The translations under genes and the position numbers were made by a program. Under the pieces are notes generated by a model that saw nothing but the letters and a program-made list of their open reading frames with translations, searched no databases and was not told the origin of the DNA. From contig VXIS01000434.1 of NCBI GenBank assembly GCA_008704415.1, forward strand, positions 1 through 32,506: 32,506 nt of DNA, in the 5' to 3' direction. This DNA is from Sphaerosporella brunnea. Lineage: Eukaryota > Ascomycota > Pezizomycetes > Pezizales > Pyronemataceae. This document shows, piece after piece, positions 1 through 9,200 of this stretch; position 1 is the stretch's first letter, and each line of letters starts with the position of its first letter.

Positions 1-485
1 GCATGTGGCATGCCGTTTGATTGGTCCACAAACGACCTCTGGTTTGAAGATCTGCCCACTAGTGTCACGAGCAGCAGTTGCCTTTATCCAACAAGCCTGC
101 GGAGTTAGTGAGCCCCCCAGCGTGCTGACCGTTGGACTCTTTGGAGCCAGGCATTATTGTTCATCCACCAGCGGGCGTGGGGTGGCTTGTTTTCTTTTGA
201 CTTGTGGCGGACGGCGCTTTCGTTGCTTGTTTCGTTGTTATCGGTTGGAGTGATCATGAGATGCAAACAGGCAGTCGTGTGAACTTGAGTGCATGAAGCA
301 GAAGCATCTCCGTGGCGGTGGTGGCTGCCCAACAGGTGCGGCTGAGCCGAGGTGCACGAACCAAAGCGGTCGATCGATCAGCAAACCAAGCTTTGTCGCG
401 CTACGGGTTCCCCTCCTCATCAAGCTCGTCCTCTCGAACACACCAACAAATCGACGAATCAACAGAATCAACAGATCAGCAAATC
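1..485. other. upstream region of the cyclophilin gene
   Basis: No gene is supported here; the open frames are short, overlap on both strands and resemble no family I know. The last ~100 bases are rich in CAA/ATC and lack G runs, as is usual for a fungal 5' leader just before a start codon, so the stretch probably holds the promoter and leader of the cyclophilin gene that starts at 486. Confidence 0.5.
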
Positions 486-1340
486 ATGGCGTCTTTCGAG
501 AACCCCGTCTGCTTTTTCGATGTTGCTCTCGGTGGTATGACAACGAACGCCTCGCGTTACGTGAGCTAGAAATCAGCTGACCTCGCAGGCGAGTCTCTCG
601 GCCGCATCAAAATGGAGCTCTTTTCAAAGACAGTGCCCAAGACAGCCGAGAACTTTCGTCAGTTCTGCACCGGCGAAACGAAAGGCCGTGGCGGACGGCC
701 GCAGGGCTACAAGGGCGCCAAATTTCATCGAGTGGTGAGTAAGATGAGAAATCAATTTTGAATACTCGTGCACCGTTTTTCACAAAGTGCATGCTGATTG
801 GCGAGAGAGGACAGATGAAAGATTTCATGTGCGTTGCTTTATCCGCGGCACCCAGCGAGGCGCAGCTGCTCGCTCGCCCGCCATTACAAATTCTTCTTTC
901 TCTCACCTGCGGAGCTTTTGGCGCATGCATCGGAGACTAATGCTTCCGCTACAGGATCCAGGGCGGTGACTTCTTGAACGGAGACGGAACCGGATCCGCG
1001 ACGATATATGGCTCGGACCGGTTTAACGACGAGAACTTTAAAGTTAAGCACGACCAGCCCGGCATCTTGTCGATGGCGAAGTACGTCCGACCTCCATCGA
1101 TTTCTACCGCGTTTTGCTGCTACGGGCTCGCATGGGACTGACGGATTCAGCTCCGGCCCGAACACCAACGGCTGCCAGTTCTTCATTACGAGCAAAGCTC
1201 ACCCGTTCCTGGATGGCCAATACGTTGCCTTCGGACGGGTAATCGACGGGATGGATGTGGTCAGGAAGATCGAGAACGTGCGGTGCATCCTGGATAGGCC
1301 GACGACGGATGTGGTGATCACTCAGTGCGGGGAGATGTGA
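486..1340 (+). CDS. cyp3: peptidyl-prolyl cis-trans isomerase, PPIase H-type cyclophilin
   Basis: Cyclophilins isomerise X-Pro bonds. The PPIase H type is a nuclear protein bound to the U4/U6.U5 tri-snRNP. I read five exons: 486-534, 589-734, 815-828, 955-1080 and 1151-1340, giving 174 aa, the usual length. Introns are 54, 80, 126 and 70 bp; the third has a GACTAAT branch point. The protein starts [17 protein letters not shown] and ends with the family tail [10 protein letters not shown]. The FHRV motif (residues 62-65), FMIQGGDF and [13 protein letters not shown] are all present. By alignment with human CypA, Arg55, Phe60 and Gln63 are kept, while Trp121 and His126 appear as Phe and Tyr ([10 protein letters not shown]). 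Exon 3 is a 14-nt microexon encoding MKDF plus two bases of the next Met; without it the conserved IKDFMIQGG block is lost. Family assignment is secure; the exact subtype is inferred from the N-terminus and tail. Confidence 0.93.
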
Positions 1341-2171
1341 AACCTTGGAATACATCTATTGCCGTTGGTAGGCGGGCTGCAAATATGGATTGAATAGATT
1401 GGTGGTTTAGGGTCCTCGAGGTTGGTGCTCCTCTCCAGCCCAGTAGCCTTGCGCTGGTTGATTGTGCAGCAGCACCCTCAGAAAACGCGCGGCCTTCACC
1501 GCAAATCACATCGCATGTATATATATGCCTTCAGCTTCACTACCAGTTGTGTCTCGAAAACATGCTCGTTCGCATCATCAAAGCCAAAGCCACAGGATCG
1601 ACCAAACTCCGCTTCCAGTGCCACGTGGTATGTAAACTACTTAGTATCTCCGATCGCCGACGCCATCCACCATGGCTTCGGGACGTACGTAAATTTAAAA
1701 TGAACCCTGACACCGAGACTAGGGTACTGTAGTATGGACTCGTACATAGATATGTAGCTCCGCTCCCTCGCAGAGAGCACAAATCGTCTCCGCGTGACAT
1801 CAAACCATAAAGTTGGAACTGCGGCGTGAGGAAGCCGCCTCGCTTCCGCCGCAGAGCCGCAAAGGCTAGTAACTTCTGCGGATATACCCGCTCACGTGCA
1901 CACGCTAAGCTTCCAGACGCTTCCAGACGCTTCCAGTGCTTTGAAGCAGTCCACCACACCGCGTCATAAAGGCTTCCTTCTGCACTGACTTCCCCATCAC
2001 CCCACTTCCTTTCCAAACGTCGATCCCCAACAACTCGAATTACCTCACGCCACGAGCCCTGCCGTGACCAAATCGGTTATGCATTGAGCTTCCTACCCGC
2101 ATACCCACCCGGGTTGTAACCAAAGACTATCACCACTACACGACTACCCCACATCGCCGATAAAAGCAACA
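1341..2171. other. intergenic: cyclophilin 3' end and promoter of the next gene
   Basis: No supported gene. The stretch should hold the cyclophilin 3' UTR and the promoter of the gene starting at 2172. It contains a TATATATA-like run near 1518, a CACGTG core near 1893 and a short tandem repeat at 1909-1936. The leader just before 2172 is rich in CCA/CAC. Open frames of 93 and 158 aa on opposite strands overlap and look like chance. Confidence 0.5.
1909..1936. repeat. 10-bp tandem repeat, 2.8 units
   Basis: The unit GCTTCCAGAC occurs at 1909-1918 and 1919-1928, followed by eight bases of a third unit. It lies in the promoter region of the gene at 2172. It could be a clustered binding site or simple slippage; nothing in the sequence separates these. 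Confidence 0.8.
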
Positions 2172-2984
2172 ATGGATTGGACCACCTCCCCGGCTGGGCC
2201 TCCGCCGACTCCCCTGCTGCGGAAGCGTCCCGCCGAGACCGAGCCGCCGAACCAGCGGCTCTCAAAGCGATTATCGCTGCTAACGATACGGCCGCCCTCA
2301 CCCGGCGGCAGTCCAACGTCTGGGTCCCGGATATCTAAGCGCAAATCGTCGAAGAAGGCAAAGGCGACGCCGCAATCACCACGTGGCGGCGGCGGCGGTG
2401 GTGGCGAGGAGCGAATGGAAGTTGATCATGTGGTATTCATCGATTCGCTATCCGACTATTCGTCGTCGGACGACGAAGACGGAGGTGATGGGTCTTTGCG
2501 CAGTGGTGCCGGTGGTGGGAAGGGAGGCGTCATCTTCATACCCGATATCGAAAAGAAACTGAATGCCATCCCGAAACATCTCCTTGTTCCGCCCGGCGCG
2601 GATGAGGCCGGTGAGGATGGAGTCAAGGGCAGGGAACTGGTACTGTATGGCCTCCCCGAGAGCTTGACGGCTGCCGCCGAAAATAATGGTGTCAGAAAGG
2701 CGATCCTGGAAAGCAGAGCGAGGATTAGGGAGCGCAGGGAGAAGGAGATTAGGGAGGAGGAAGAAAAGAGGCGCGCGCTGGCTGCGGGCGCGGTCATGGC
2801 TGGCGGGGTGGGTGGTATTAGTGACACCGTTGCCGCGGGGTTGATTGGGATGAATCAGCTTAGTGGTATGGGGTTCATGCCGCCGTTTGCGGATATGGGA
2901 GCGGCGGCGAATGGGGTGAATGGGATGGCTGCTGTAGCGGATGACGGAGGCTATGATCCCGATGCAATGGATATCGAGATATGA
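2172..2984 (+). CDS. conserved fungal protein of unknown function, low complexity
   Basis: A single uninterrupted frame of 270 aa. The N-terminal third is Pro/Ser/Arg-rich with basic clusters resembling a nuclear localisation signal (KRKSSKKAK, about residues 56-64), followed by a Gly run and an acidic Ser-rich stretch (DSLSDYSSSDDED). The centre has the best-ordered segment, IPDIEKKLNAIPKHLL, then ELVLYGLPESL and VRKAILESRARIRERREKE, the last a charged probable helix. The C-terminus is Gly/Ala/Met-rich and ends DPDAMDIEI. I believe proteins with the DIEKKLNAIPKHLL core occur across filamentous ascomycetes, but that is memory and I know no function. A nuclear location is inferred only from the basic clusters. 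The start is the first ATG of the open frame and follows a CAACA leader typical of fungal starts. Confidence 0.82.
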   Translation: MDWTTSPAGPPPTPLLRKRPAETEPPNQRLSKRLSLLTIRPPSPGGSPTSGSRISKRKSSKKAKATPQSPRGGGGGGGEERMEVDHVVFIDSLSDYSSSDDEDGGDGSLRSGAGGGKGGVIFIPDIEKKLNAIPKHLLVPPGADEAGEDGVKGRELVLYGLPESLTAAAENNGVRKAILESRARIRERREKEIREEEEKRRALAAGAVMAGGVGGISDTVAAGLIGMNQLSGMGFMPPFADMGAAANGVNGMAAVADDGGYDPDAMDIEI

Positions 2985-3443
2985 CCTTTATGCAGGGGGC
3001 TTTGTGATGCGTTGCGGTCGATGATGCCATTAATACTGTCCAGCGCCGCCAGGCAGCCAGCTCTACTCTAATAAACCGTCTCCCGAAACCGACCAAGGAA
3101 AAGGAAAAAGATGATGTATGTAGCTGAACAAGATCCCCCAAATACAGAGAAATAGAAAAAAGCAGAGACCCAATCGCGCCCCGATTCCAACGCACAAAGT
3201 GTATCAAAAGAAAAATCCAATCCCACCGACCTACCCTATGAATCAGCCGCTATGAATCAACCGAACAAACCGAGTCTTCCAGGACCGATAAAAACGAAAC
3301 GAAATCCAATAATAATAAAAAAAGAAAAGTGAGATGGTATCTGAACTTTGCTATCAACAGAGAGAAAGAAAAAGAAAAGAAAAAGAAAAGCCAATGTCCC
3401 CTGTATAAAGCCAACGGCCTGCCCCGCACACCGACGTCTATCC
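2985..3443. other. shared 3' region of two convergent genes
   Basis: No gene. The + gene ends at 2984 and the - gene ends at 3444, so both 3' UTRs lie here. Between 3310 and 3392 the + strand is strongly purine-rich (runs of AAAGAAAAAG), which reads as a U/C-rich 3' UTR on the minus-strand transcript. Confidence 0.6.
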
Positions 3444-4094
3444 TTAATAGTACTGAGGCGGCCTATACGGCGGCATACCGTGAGCGCCCGCCAGAGGAGG
3501 TCCAGTCGGTGGTCCATATGCCATTGCCGCCGGAGCCGGCGGCGCGGGCATTCCCGCCGCAGCACTTCCTTCCCCTGGGCCATCCGCAAACGGATCGGGA
3601 CCCAATCCTGCAGCCGCGGCCTTTCCCTGCGGCGGATTCACGGGAGGACCACCGGAGCCTAGTCCAGGATATGCTGGGGGTTGGGCGAAATTGGGATTGT
3701 AAACGGGAGGCGGAGCCACAGTGTGCATGTCGTAGCCGTCGGCAGCGCGGTAGAAGGTGAAGTTTGCTTCCGGCTGGCGGAGGTGGGGTTCATAACGCGC
3801 ACGGATGTGGATTGGTACTAGCCACTGAGAAGAGAGGTGGGTATTAGTAAGTGAGTGATTTGGGGGGGGGGGGGGGAAGCGCACGCGGTGGTAGCGGAGT
3901 GGTGGTAGGTTCTTTCTTAGACGTTGTCGTGCGTGAAGCCAGCTGCCGAAAATTATGAGGAAGCCTAGGGAAAGGATGCCGAAGAGGATGCCGTATTTTA
4001 TTGTCGTCGCTTGAGAAGAATAAAACCAGCTCTGCTCTACGCCGTCGCCGTCTACCCAGTAGACGTCGTCGTCGCGCTTGCTGTGCGCGGCCAT
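3444..4094 (-). CDS. RCR-like single-pass membrane protein (Congo-red resistance family)
   Basis: RCR proteins of yeast are single-pass membrane proteins that affect chitin deposition and plasma-membrane protein traffic through the Rsp5 ubiquitin ligase. Here a Tyr/Trp-containing N-terminal stretch is followed by one hydrophobic helix (about residues 34-53), a basic stop (HARQRLRK), then LPPLRYHR and a Pro-rich cytoplasmic tail. The tail has three PPxY motifs (PPVY, PPAY and PPQY at the very C-terminus), which are ligands of WW domains such as those of Rsp5. A 60-bp intron at 3825-3884 (GTGCGC donor, CTCAG acceptor, ACTAAT branch) interrupts the frame between YHR and WLVP; removing it gives 196 aa and restores the family junction RYHRWLVP. 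The intron has no stop codon and its length is divisible by three, so its retention would add 20 residues. The family call rests on architecture and the RYHRWLVP block. Confidence 0.83.
   Translation of the reverse strand: MAAHSKRDDDVYWVDGDGVEQSWFYSSQATTIKYGILFGILSLGFLIIFGSWLHARQRLRKNLPPLRYHRVRFPPPPPNHSLTNTHLSSQWLVPIHIRARYEPHLRQPEANFTFYRAADGYDMHTVAPPPVYNPNFAQPPAYPGLGSGGPPVNPPQGKAAAAGLGPDPFADGPGEGSAAAGMPAPPAPAAMAYGPPTGPPLAGAHGMPPYRPPQYY
3862..3876. repeat. G15 homopolymer inside an intron
   Basis: Fifteen consecutive G on the + strand, read as C15 in the minus-strand intron of the RCR-like gene, close to its donor site. Length errors or slippage are likely here. A change of one or two bases would not alter the spliced protein but would frameshift an intron-retained form. 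Confidence 0.95.
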
Positions 4095-4886
4095 TGTCGG
4101 GATGGGATCTATGTGCGTAATAATGTGCGGGAAATGAAGGACTGTGAAAAGAGAGGGCGGAAGGAAGGACGGAAGGACGGAAGGGGATGAAAAGCTTCAA
4201 GAGAATGTCTGTAGCTGGTTTTGAAGGCTGCTGGCTATGTAGATGTTTGAATTGGGGGGAGATTTCGTCAATTCGAACTGCGCAATCAAACTAGCGATGC
4301 ACGTCAAGACTTCCACCACGCTCCCAAGACACGGCAGGGAGCAGATCCCCCTTGCAGCACTGTATGGATAATAGATAGATGGGCTCGACACGCGGCGGAA
4401 TTCGCACACAACTTGCGTCTATACAAACATCTATTCTCGCCGCTTCGAAACACTCATGGAACTCAAGATCGGAACGCCCAACGTTTGAAATGGTGTTTTG
4501 ACGCGCATCTACGGGGATTGTGAGCCATGTGGCGCTTAGTCACACATGAAATTAACCGTAGTCAGAGTTAAGATTTTGCTTGAGAGCGAAAGGTCTAACT
4601 ACGGCTTGCTTGCTTTGTATCTCTGCTCGACTGATCGATCATTGGAAGTCATTTGGTCGAGTGATGTGTTGTGAAACAAGCGGCATTCCCCCAAATCGAC
4701 CAACACCTCATTGTTCCCACTTCACTGGAGAGAATATCGGAGAATAGATTCATAGCTCGATTCTCCAGCATCCCAGAACTTCAACTGTCCGATGATGAGT
4801 GAACAACAAAGGAAAAAATCGACCAGGCAAGACTGTTATTACCATGAATACTTAGACAAGCATGAATGTAGCTTTGAACCGCTGCA
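4095..4886. other. intergenic: promoter of the RCR-like gene, 3' UTR of the GPALPP gene
   Basis: No gene is supported. The region lies upstream of the RCR-like start (4094) and downstream of the GPALPP stop (4887), both on the minus strand. Two copies of GGAAGGAC stand in tandem at 4163-4178 within a GGAA-rich patch. The remainder shows nothing recognisable. Confidence 0.5.
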
Positions 4887-5866
4887 CTAAAGATACTTGC
4901 CCGATGAGAAACGAGATCCAAAGTCCGCCGCTCGGTTGAGCATCTCCCTCTTCTGCTGATTGCTGATCTGGCGGCCTCCCGCAATATCCTTTTCTCTGTC
5001 AAACGCCCTCTTGCTGGGATCGTCTTCTTCGAAGCGAGCCTGCTGTTTGTGTTCATCATACAGAGATTTGCCACGATATTGATACTGTGCAGTCCATCAG
5101 TGCGAGTGTCCAGAAGCCGCATGTGGAGCAGTAATGCATACATTGTATTCCCTGATCCGGCGCGCAGTTTCCTCTGCTTCGGCGGAGCTGACTCCCTTTT
5201 TGTTGTTATCTGCAGGCCCCTGGGTGGCCGGCTTTCTGCGTCCCATGACTTCATCTTCCAGGCGTTGCCGTTTCTGCTCGGGGGTCTCAGTCCACAATGT
5301 GTTCTCGCCACTATTACCTCGCTGCGGCGCTTTGGCGCCTTTGCCGGTCTGGAATTTGCGGTTCTTAATTTTTGTCGGATCCACCTTGGATGCCCAATCC
5401 TCAGACTTGGGAGGCACAATCATCCACTCGTCGCGCTTTGGCTTTCCGTCGTTGCTGGCAGTCTTCTGCGCGGTTTGGAATCGTGCTAGTCGACGCTGAG
5501 CTTCACGCTCCTCCTCTTCCTGAACAAAGGGTGAGCTTTTTGTTTGTGCGTGCGCATGGGTGGCCTCACCTCTGTGCGGGATGCTGTGGGCGGAGCGGGC
5601 CCAAAATCGTCATCGCTGCTGCTGCTGCTCTCATTTCCAGAATCATCATCGTTTGGACTACCTTCTGGCAGTTCTTCCAGCGGCGCCGGCGGTGGAGCGG
5701 GCCCTGCAATCCGTTTCTTTTTCGGTGCGGCGTCTTCCTCTTCCGAGCTCTGGCGAGAAGTGGCCGCAGGCGATGAGGCTTTAGCAGCAGCCTCTCCTTC
5801 CTCTTCGCGTTTTCGCTTCGCGAGGATGTGGTCAGGAATCTGCGGGCCGGCGAATTGTCTGTTCAT
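4887..5866 (-). CDS. GPALPP-motif / DUF3752 protein
   Basis: Three exons on the minus strand: 5866-5570, 5519-5142 and 5084-4887, giving 290 aa. Introns are 50 bp (GTGAGG...TTCAG) and 57 bp (GTATGC...CACAG). Three GPALPP-like motifs occur at about residues 7-11 (GPQIP), 55-59 and 89-93 (GPAPP), separated by acidic Ser-rich linkers. A DUF3752 domain follows: RDEWMIVPP, SEDWASKVDPTKIKNRKF, then ARRIREYN, RGKSLYDEHKQ, DPSKRAFDREKDI and a C-terminal ending FGSRFSSGKYL. The family occurs from fungi to animals without an established function; the highly charged composition suggests a nuclear, possibly RNA-linked role, which is inference. The start at 5866 was chosen because motif 1 normally sits near the N-terminus. 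An in-frame ATG at 5992 would add 42 Ser/Thr-rich residues and cannot be excluded. The promoter is shared with vps8, which runs the other way. Confidence 0.9.
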
Positions 5867-6243
5867 GTTTGCGATTGATAACGTGAGGTTCTGTCGCGAA
5901 AGCTGTGATGTGGAAGTAGATAAATCGTCAGTCAGGATCGCAGAAGTGTTGACAGTGACGAGAAGCGCACTTTGCTGCGCACTCTTCAGCACTTCTGAGC
6001 TCTCTGCCCTTCAGCTCCCAAGTGCATGACAACTCTTCGCCAAACACACAATACTTGTATACATAATATCCACTACGCAGACAAGTATCTAGTTGCCTAG
6101 AGACAGTTCGATTTCCTAACGCCAGCCCCACTCTTGCTTCGGCTTCACAACGTCTGCAGCGGCACCCGGGAAGGAAGGCGACAGGGAAAACGACAGAACA
6201 CACCTTCAATTCGAGACATGAACACGACCCCGAAGCCCCATCG
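5867..6243. promoter_or_regulatory. divergent promoter between the GPALPP gene and vps8
   Basis: The 377 bp between two start codons pointing outward must hold both promoters and both leaders. The side towards the GPALPP gene contains an in-frame upstream ATG (5992). The side towards vps8 contains a short upstream ORF that overlaps the vps8 start. No clear TATA box is visible. Confidence 0.65.
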
Positions 6244-6247
6244 ATGA
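6218..6247 (+). promoter_or_regulatory. uORF overlapping the vps8 start codon
   Basis: An ATG at 6218 opens a nine-codon frame (MNTTPKPHR) whose TGA stop (6245-6247) overlaps the vps8 ATG (6244-6246) in an ATGA arrangement. If the transcript starts upstream of 6218, scanning ribosomes would meet this frame first and Vps8 would depend on leaky scanning or very local re-initiation. The transcription start is unknown, so a regulatory role is inference. Confidence 0.5.
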
Positions 6248-9200
6248 GCTTGACGCCGGATGAGAGCTCGGCGGCCCCACCAGGGGACTCCAGAGATGCA
6301 GCAGAGAACCACCAAGACCCTGCAGAGACACCACAAGAACTCGACGATGCCGTGGTAGCAGAGGCCGCCACCACCACCGCCGCCGCCGCCGACGATAACG
6401 TTGCAGAGGCCTCTGCCGCCGACGATAACGTTGCAGATGCCTCTGCCGCCGAAGACAGAGTTTTAGAATACCTACAGGAAGCTCGAGAGGAAGAAAGCGG
6501 GGGAGAAGGGGAGTCAGCAGGGCTGCCTGCGAATGGTTCCGCTTTTCGGAAATTCAAGCAGGCTACGGATGAAAGTCATGAGGAGGGCGAATTGCCTTCC
6601 CCCGCCGCCGCCGCCGACGGCCGCCCACCGAGTTCGGCGGGATCATATTCTACCCCTGACGATACACCTTCACTGCATGTATGTGTCGGTCATTGGACTG
6701 TGGTCCGCCTAGCTCATGAATTTTGTAGGGCTCGGTCGCATCATCATCACTGGCTGGGAGCGGCGTTGCTAGTGGCTCACGCTTCTCGCCTTCGTTCTCA
6801 CCTTCTCCTTCGCTGCGGCCCTTCGATCGCCGTTTCTCGTCCCGATTGCAACCTTCCAGTCCTAGTCAGCTGTCACAATCTCCGCGCGCTCTGTCGCCTT
6901 CCCTACTCGGGTTCCACTCGCGGAATTCATCAATTGGAAGCAGGATCGACGATACGGGCATTGAAGGGCTGGACAATCGCTCGACGCCTTGGGATGTTGT
7001 TCGGTGGACCAAACTTAGGAAGATCAATAGTCAGATATTCTCTGAAGCTGGTAGGAGAAGTTTTGGCACGCCTACCTGCATCGCCGTCTCTGCAACAATC
7101 GCGCTGGGCACATCAAAAGGCATTATCTTGGTCTTCGACTACTCGCAAAGCCTCAAATCGATCATTGGGCCTGGAACAAAAGGTTGGGACCACTCTCCTT
7201 GTAGTCCAGCTTGCTGGCGGCTGACACCGATTTTTATAGCTGTTGAATGCGGGGCGATCACCGCGTTGGCGGTCTCCGCAGATTATACAACTATTGCTGG
7301 TGGCCACGCAACCGGCCATATATTCACGTGGGAGTTGGCCAAACCTTCGCGACCGTTCCTGAAAATCCCACCACTGGCAGCATACCAAATGGAAGACAGG
7401 AAGGAAGATGGTCATGTAGAAGGGGTAGCTGTACTACATCTCGGGTTCCTGGGCACTCGACATACAGCCCTCGTCTCTGCCGATGATAAAGGGCTGGCAT
7501 TCTCACATCTCGCCACTCGAGGCTTGGGTGCTGTAGGAAGAGTCGTCAAGACCGCGCGAATACTTGGTCGGTACCCAATAGACATTGCGCCAATGGGGCG
7601 TCCTCGGAAACCTAGTTCTGTCCTTGGGCTCTCGGTTCTTCCACTTGGAAACTCGCCGCAAAGAACGGATTCAATGGGTCTAGTAGCGATGCTAACTCCT
7701 TACCTTCTGGTGATCGTTTCAACAACCCCTATAGCCCAAACTCAACATAAAGCGGTGCGGCCAAAAGAGGTCGCTAGTGACAGTACGCTTAGCGGTTGTC
7801 TGGCGTGGTATCCAGCCGTCAAGTTAAAGCAGAGTCCCTCGAGCACATCCAGCAAACCGGCATCTTCTAAAGCAAGGCTGGCTTATGCTTGGTCAAACGT
7901 CTTGACACTTCTGGAGCTTAACGTTTCCGAAGCCGACGGCCCTGAAGATCCTAACCGGCCTCCTGCGCTTGAGTTTCGTGCCCGAAGTCGTTACAGATGT
8001 GAGGAAGCGATCGTGGCTGTGCAGTGGTTTAGTCGGCAGGTTCGTCGTTCATGCGTAAGCCTTGTTTTGTATCTCTAACGCTTAGTAGATCATTGGGGTC
8101 CTGACGGTTACTCAACGCCTGATAATTCTGGAGGACACTTCGTTACGAGTAACCGAAACATTTGATTTGATGGACAGGCGCATTCTTCATCGGGACGTTT
8201 TTGGGAATCAACTGCAGCCTCTGGTGAATCGGATGGATGAGGAGGGCTCAGTTCATCCACAGGTGGCCGATGCATTCTTCAATAGCTTCAGAACGTACAA
8301 AGGCAGAGTGTTTCTGCTGGTGAGTTCTTCCACCTATTCATATTTTCGCTCACAGACACTTACCCGCATTAGTGCATGCATGAGGTATTGGTGGGGGCAC
8401 TGTCCAACTGGGCCGATCGCTTGCTTGCAATGATGGAAGTTGGTGACTTCATCGGTGCCATCCGTTTGGCTACAGCCTACTATGTGGGCGAATCAAACAA
8501 GCTGACCATCGGCTTGCCTGAAGACGCCGCGGTGAGGCATCCCATGGTAGAAGAAAAGCTGGTGGAAATGATGTCAGCATCGCTGCGATACGCATTTGGG
8601 AAGAACCAAAGCGCTGGGAAGGAGATACTTGAGAAGGATCAGCTGCAAGAGCTGGCCACTGCCTGCTTTGATGCTTGCTTGAGCATGAGCCGAACAGATT
8701 TCTTATTCGACGAGGCGTTTGAATTCTTCGAGCAGGGAAGCTCAGCTGGGATATTCCTGGAAACATTAGAGCCACATATCCTCAACCGACGAATACCCTT
8801 CATACCACCGGTGGTTGTCAAAGCGTTGATCACTCATTACACATCACTCGAGCTTGAGAGCCGTCTAGAAGAGATGATTTGCCACATGGACACACGGACA
8901 CTGGATATTGACCAAGTTACGACCCTTTGCAAACAGCACCAGCTCTATGATGCCATGATTTATGTTTGGAACCGCGCTCTGAGCGACTATATTACCCCGA
9001 TGATAGGCCTTTTGAAGCTTCTTGTACCACTAATCCAGCATGGGACGTTCGAAAATGGGCATACAGCGATGCACGCTGTTAACGCACTAAAAATCTTTCC
9101 TTATCTTTCTTACACCCTGACTGGCAGGGTATATCCTACAGGAGAGGAACTTTCGGAGCCTGAAGCTTCCAACGCGAAGGCCCAGATCTACTACTTCTTA

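Noticed and set aside
5867..5992. N-terminal extension of the GPALPP protein from the ATG at 5992
   Set aside because: Possible but not preferred: the added residues are Ser/Thr-rich and would move the first GPALPP motif away from its usual N-terminal position.
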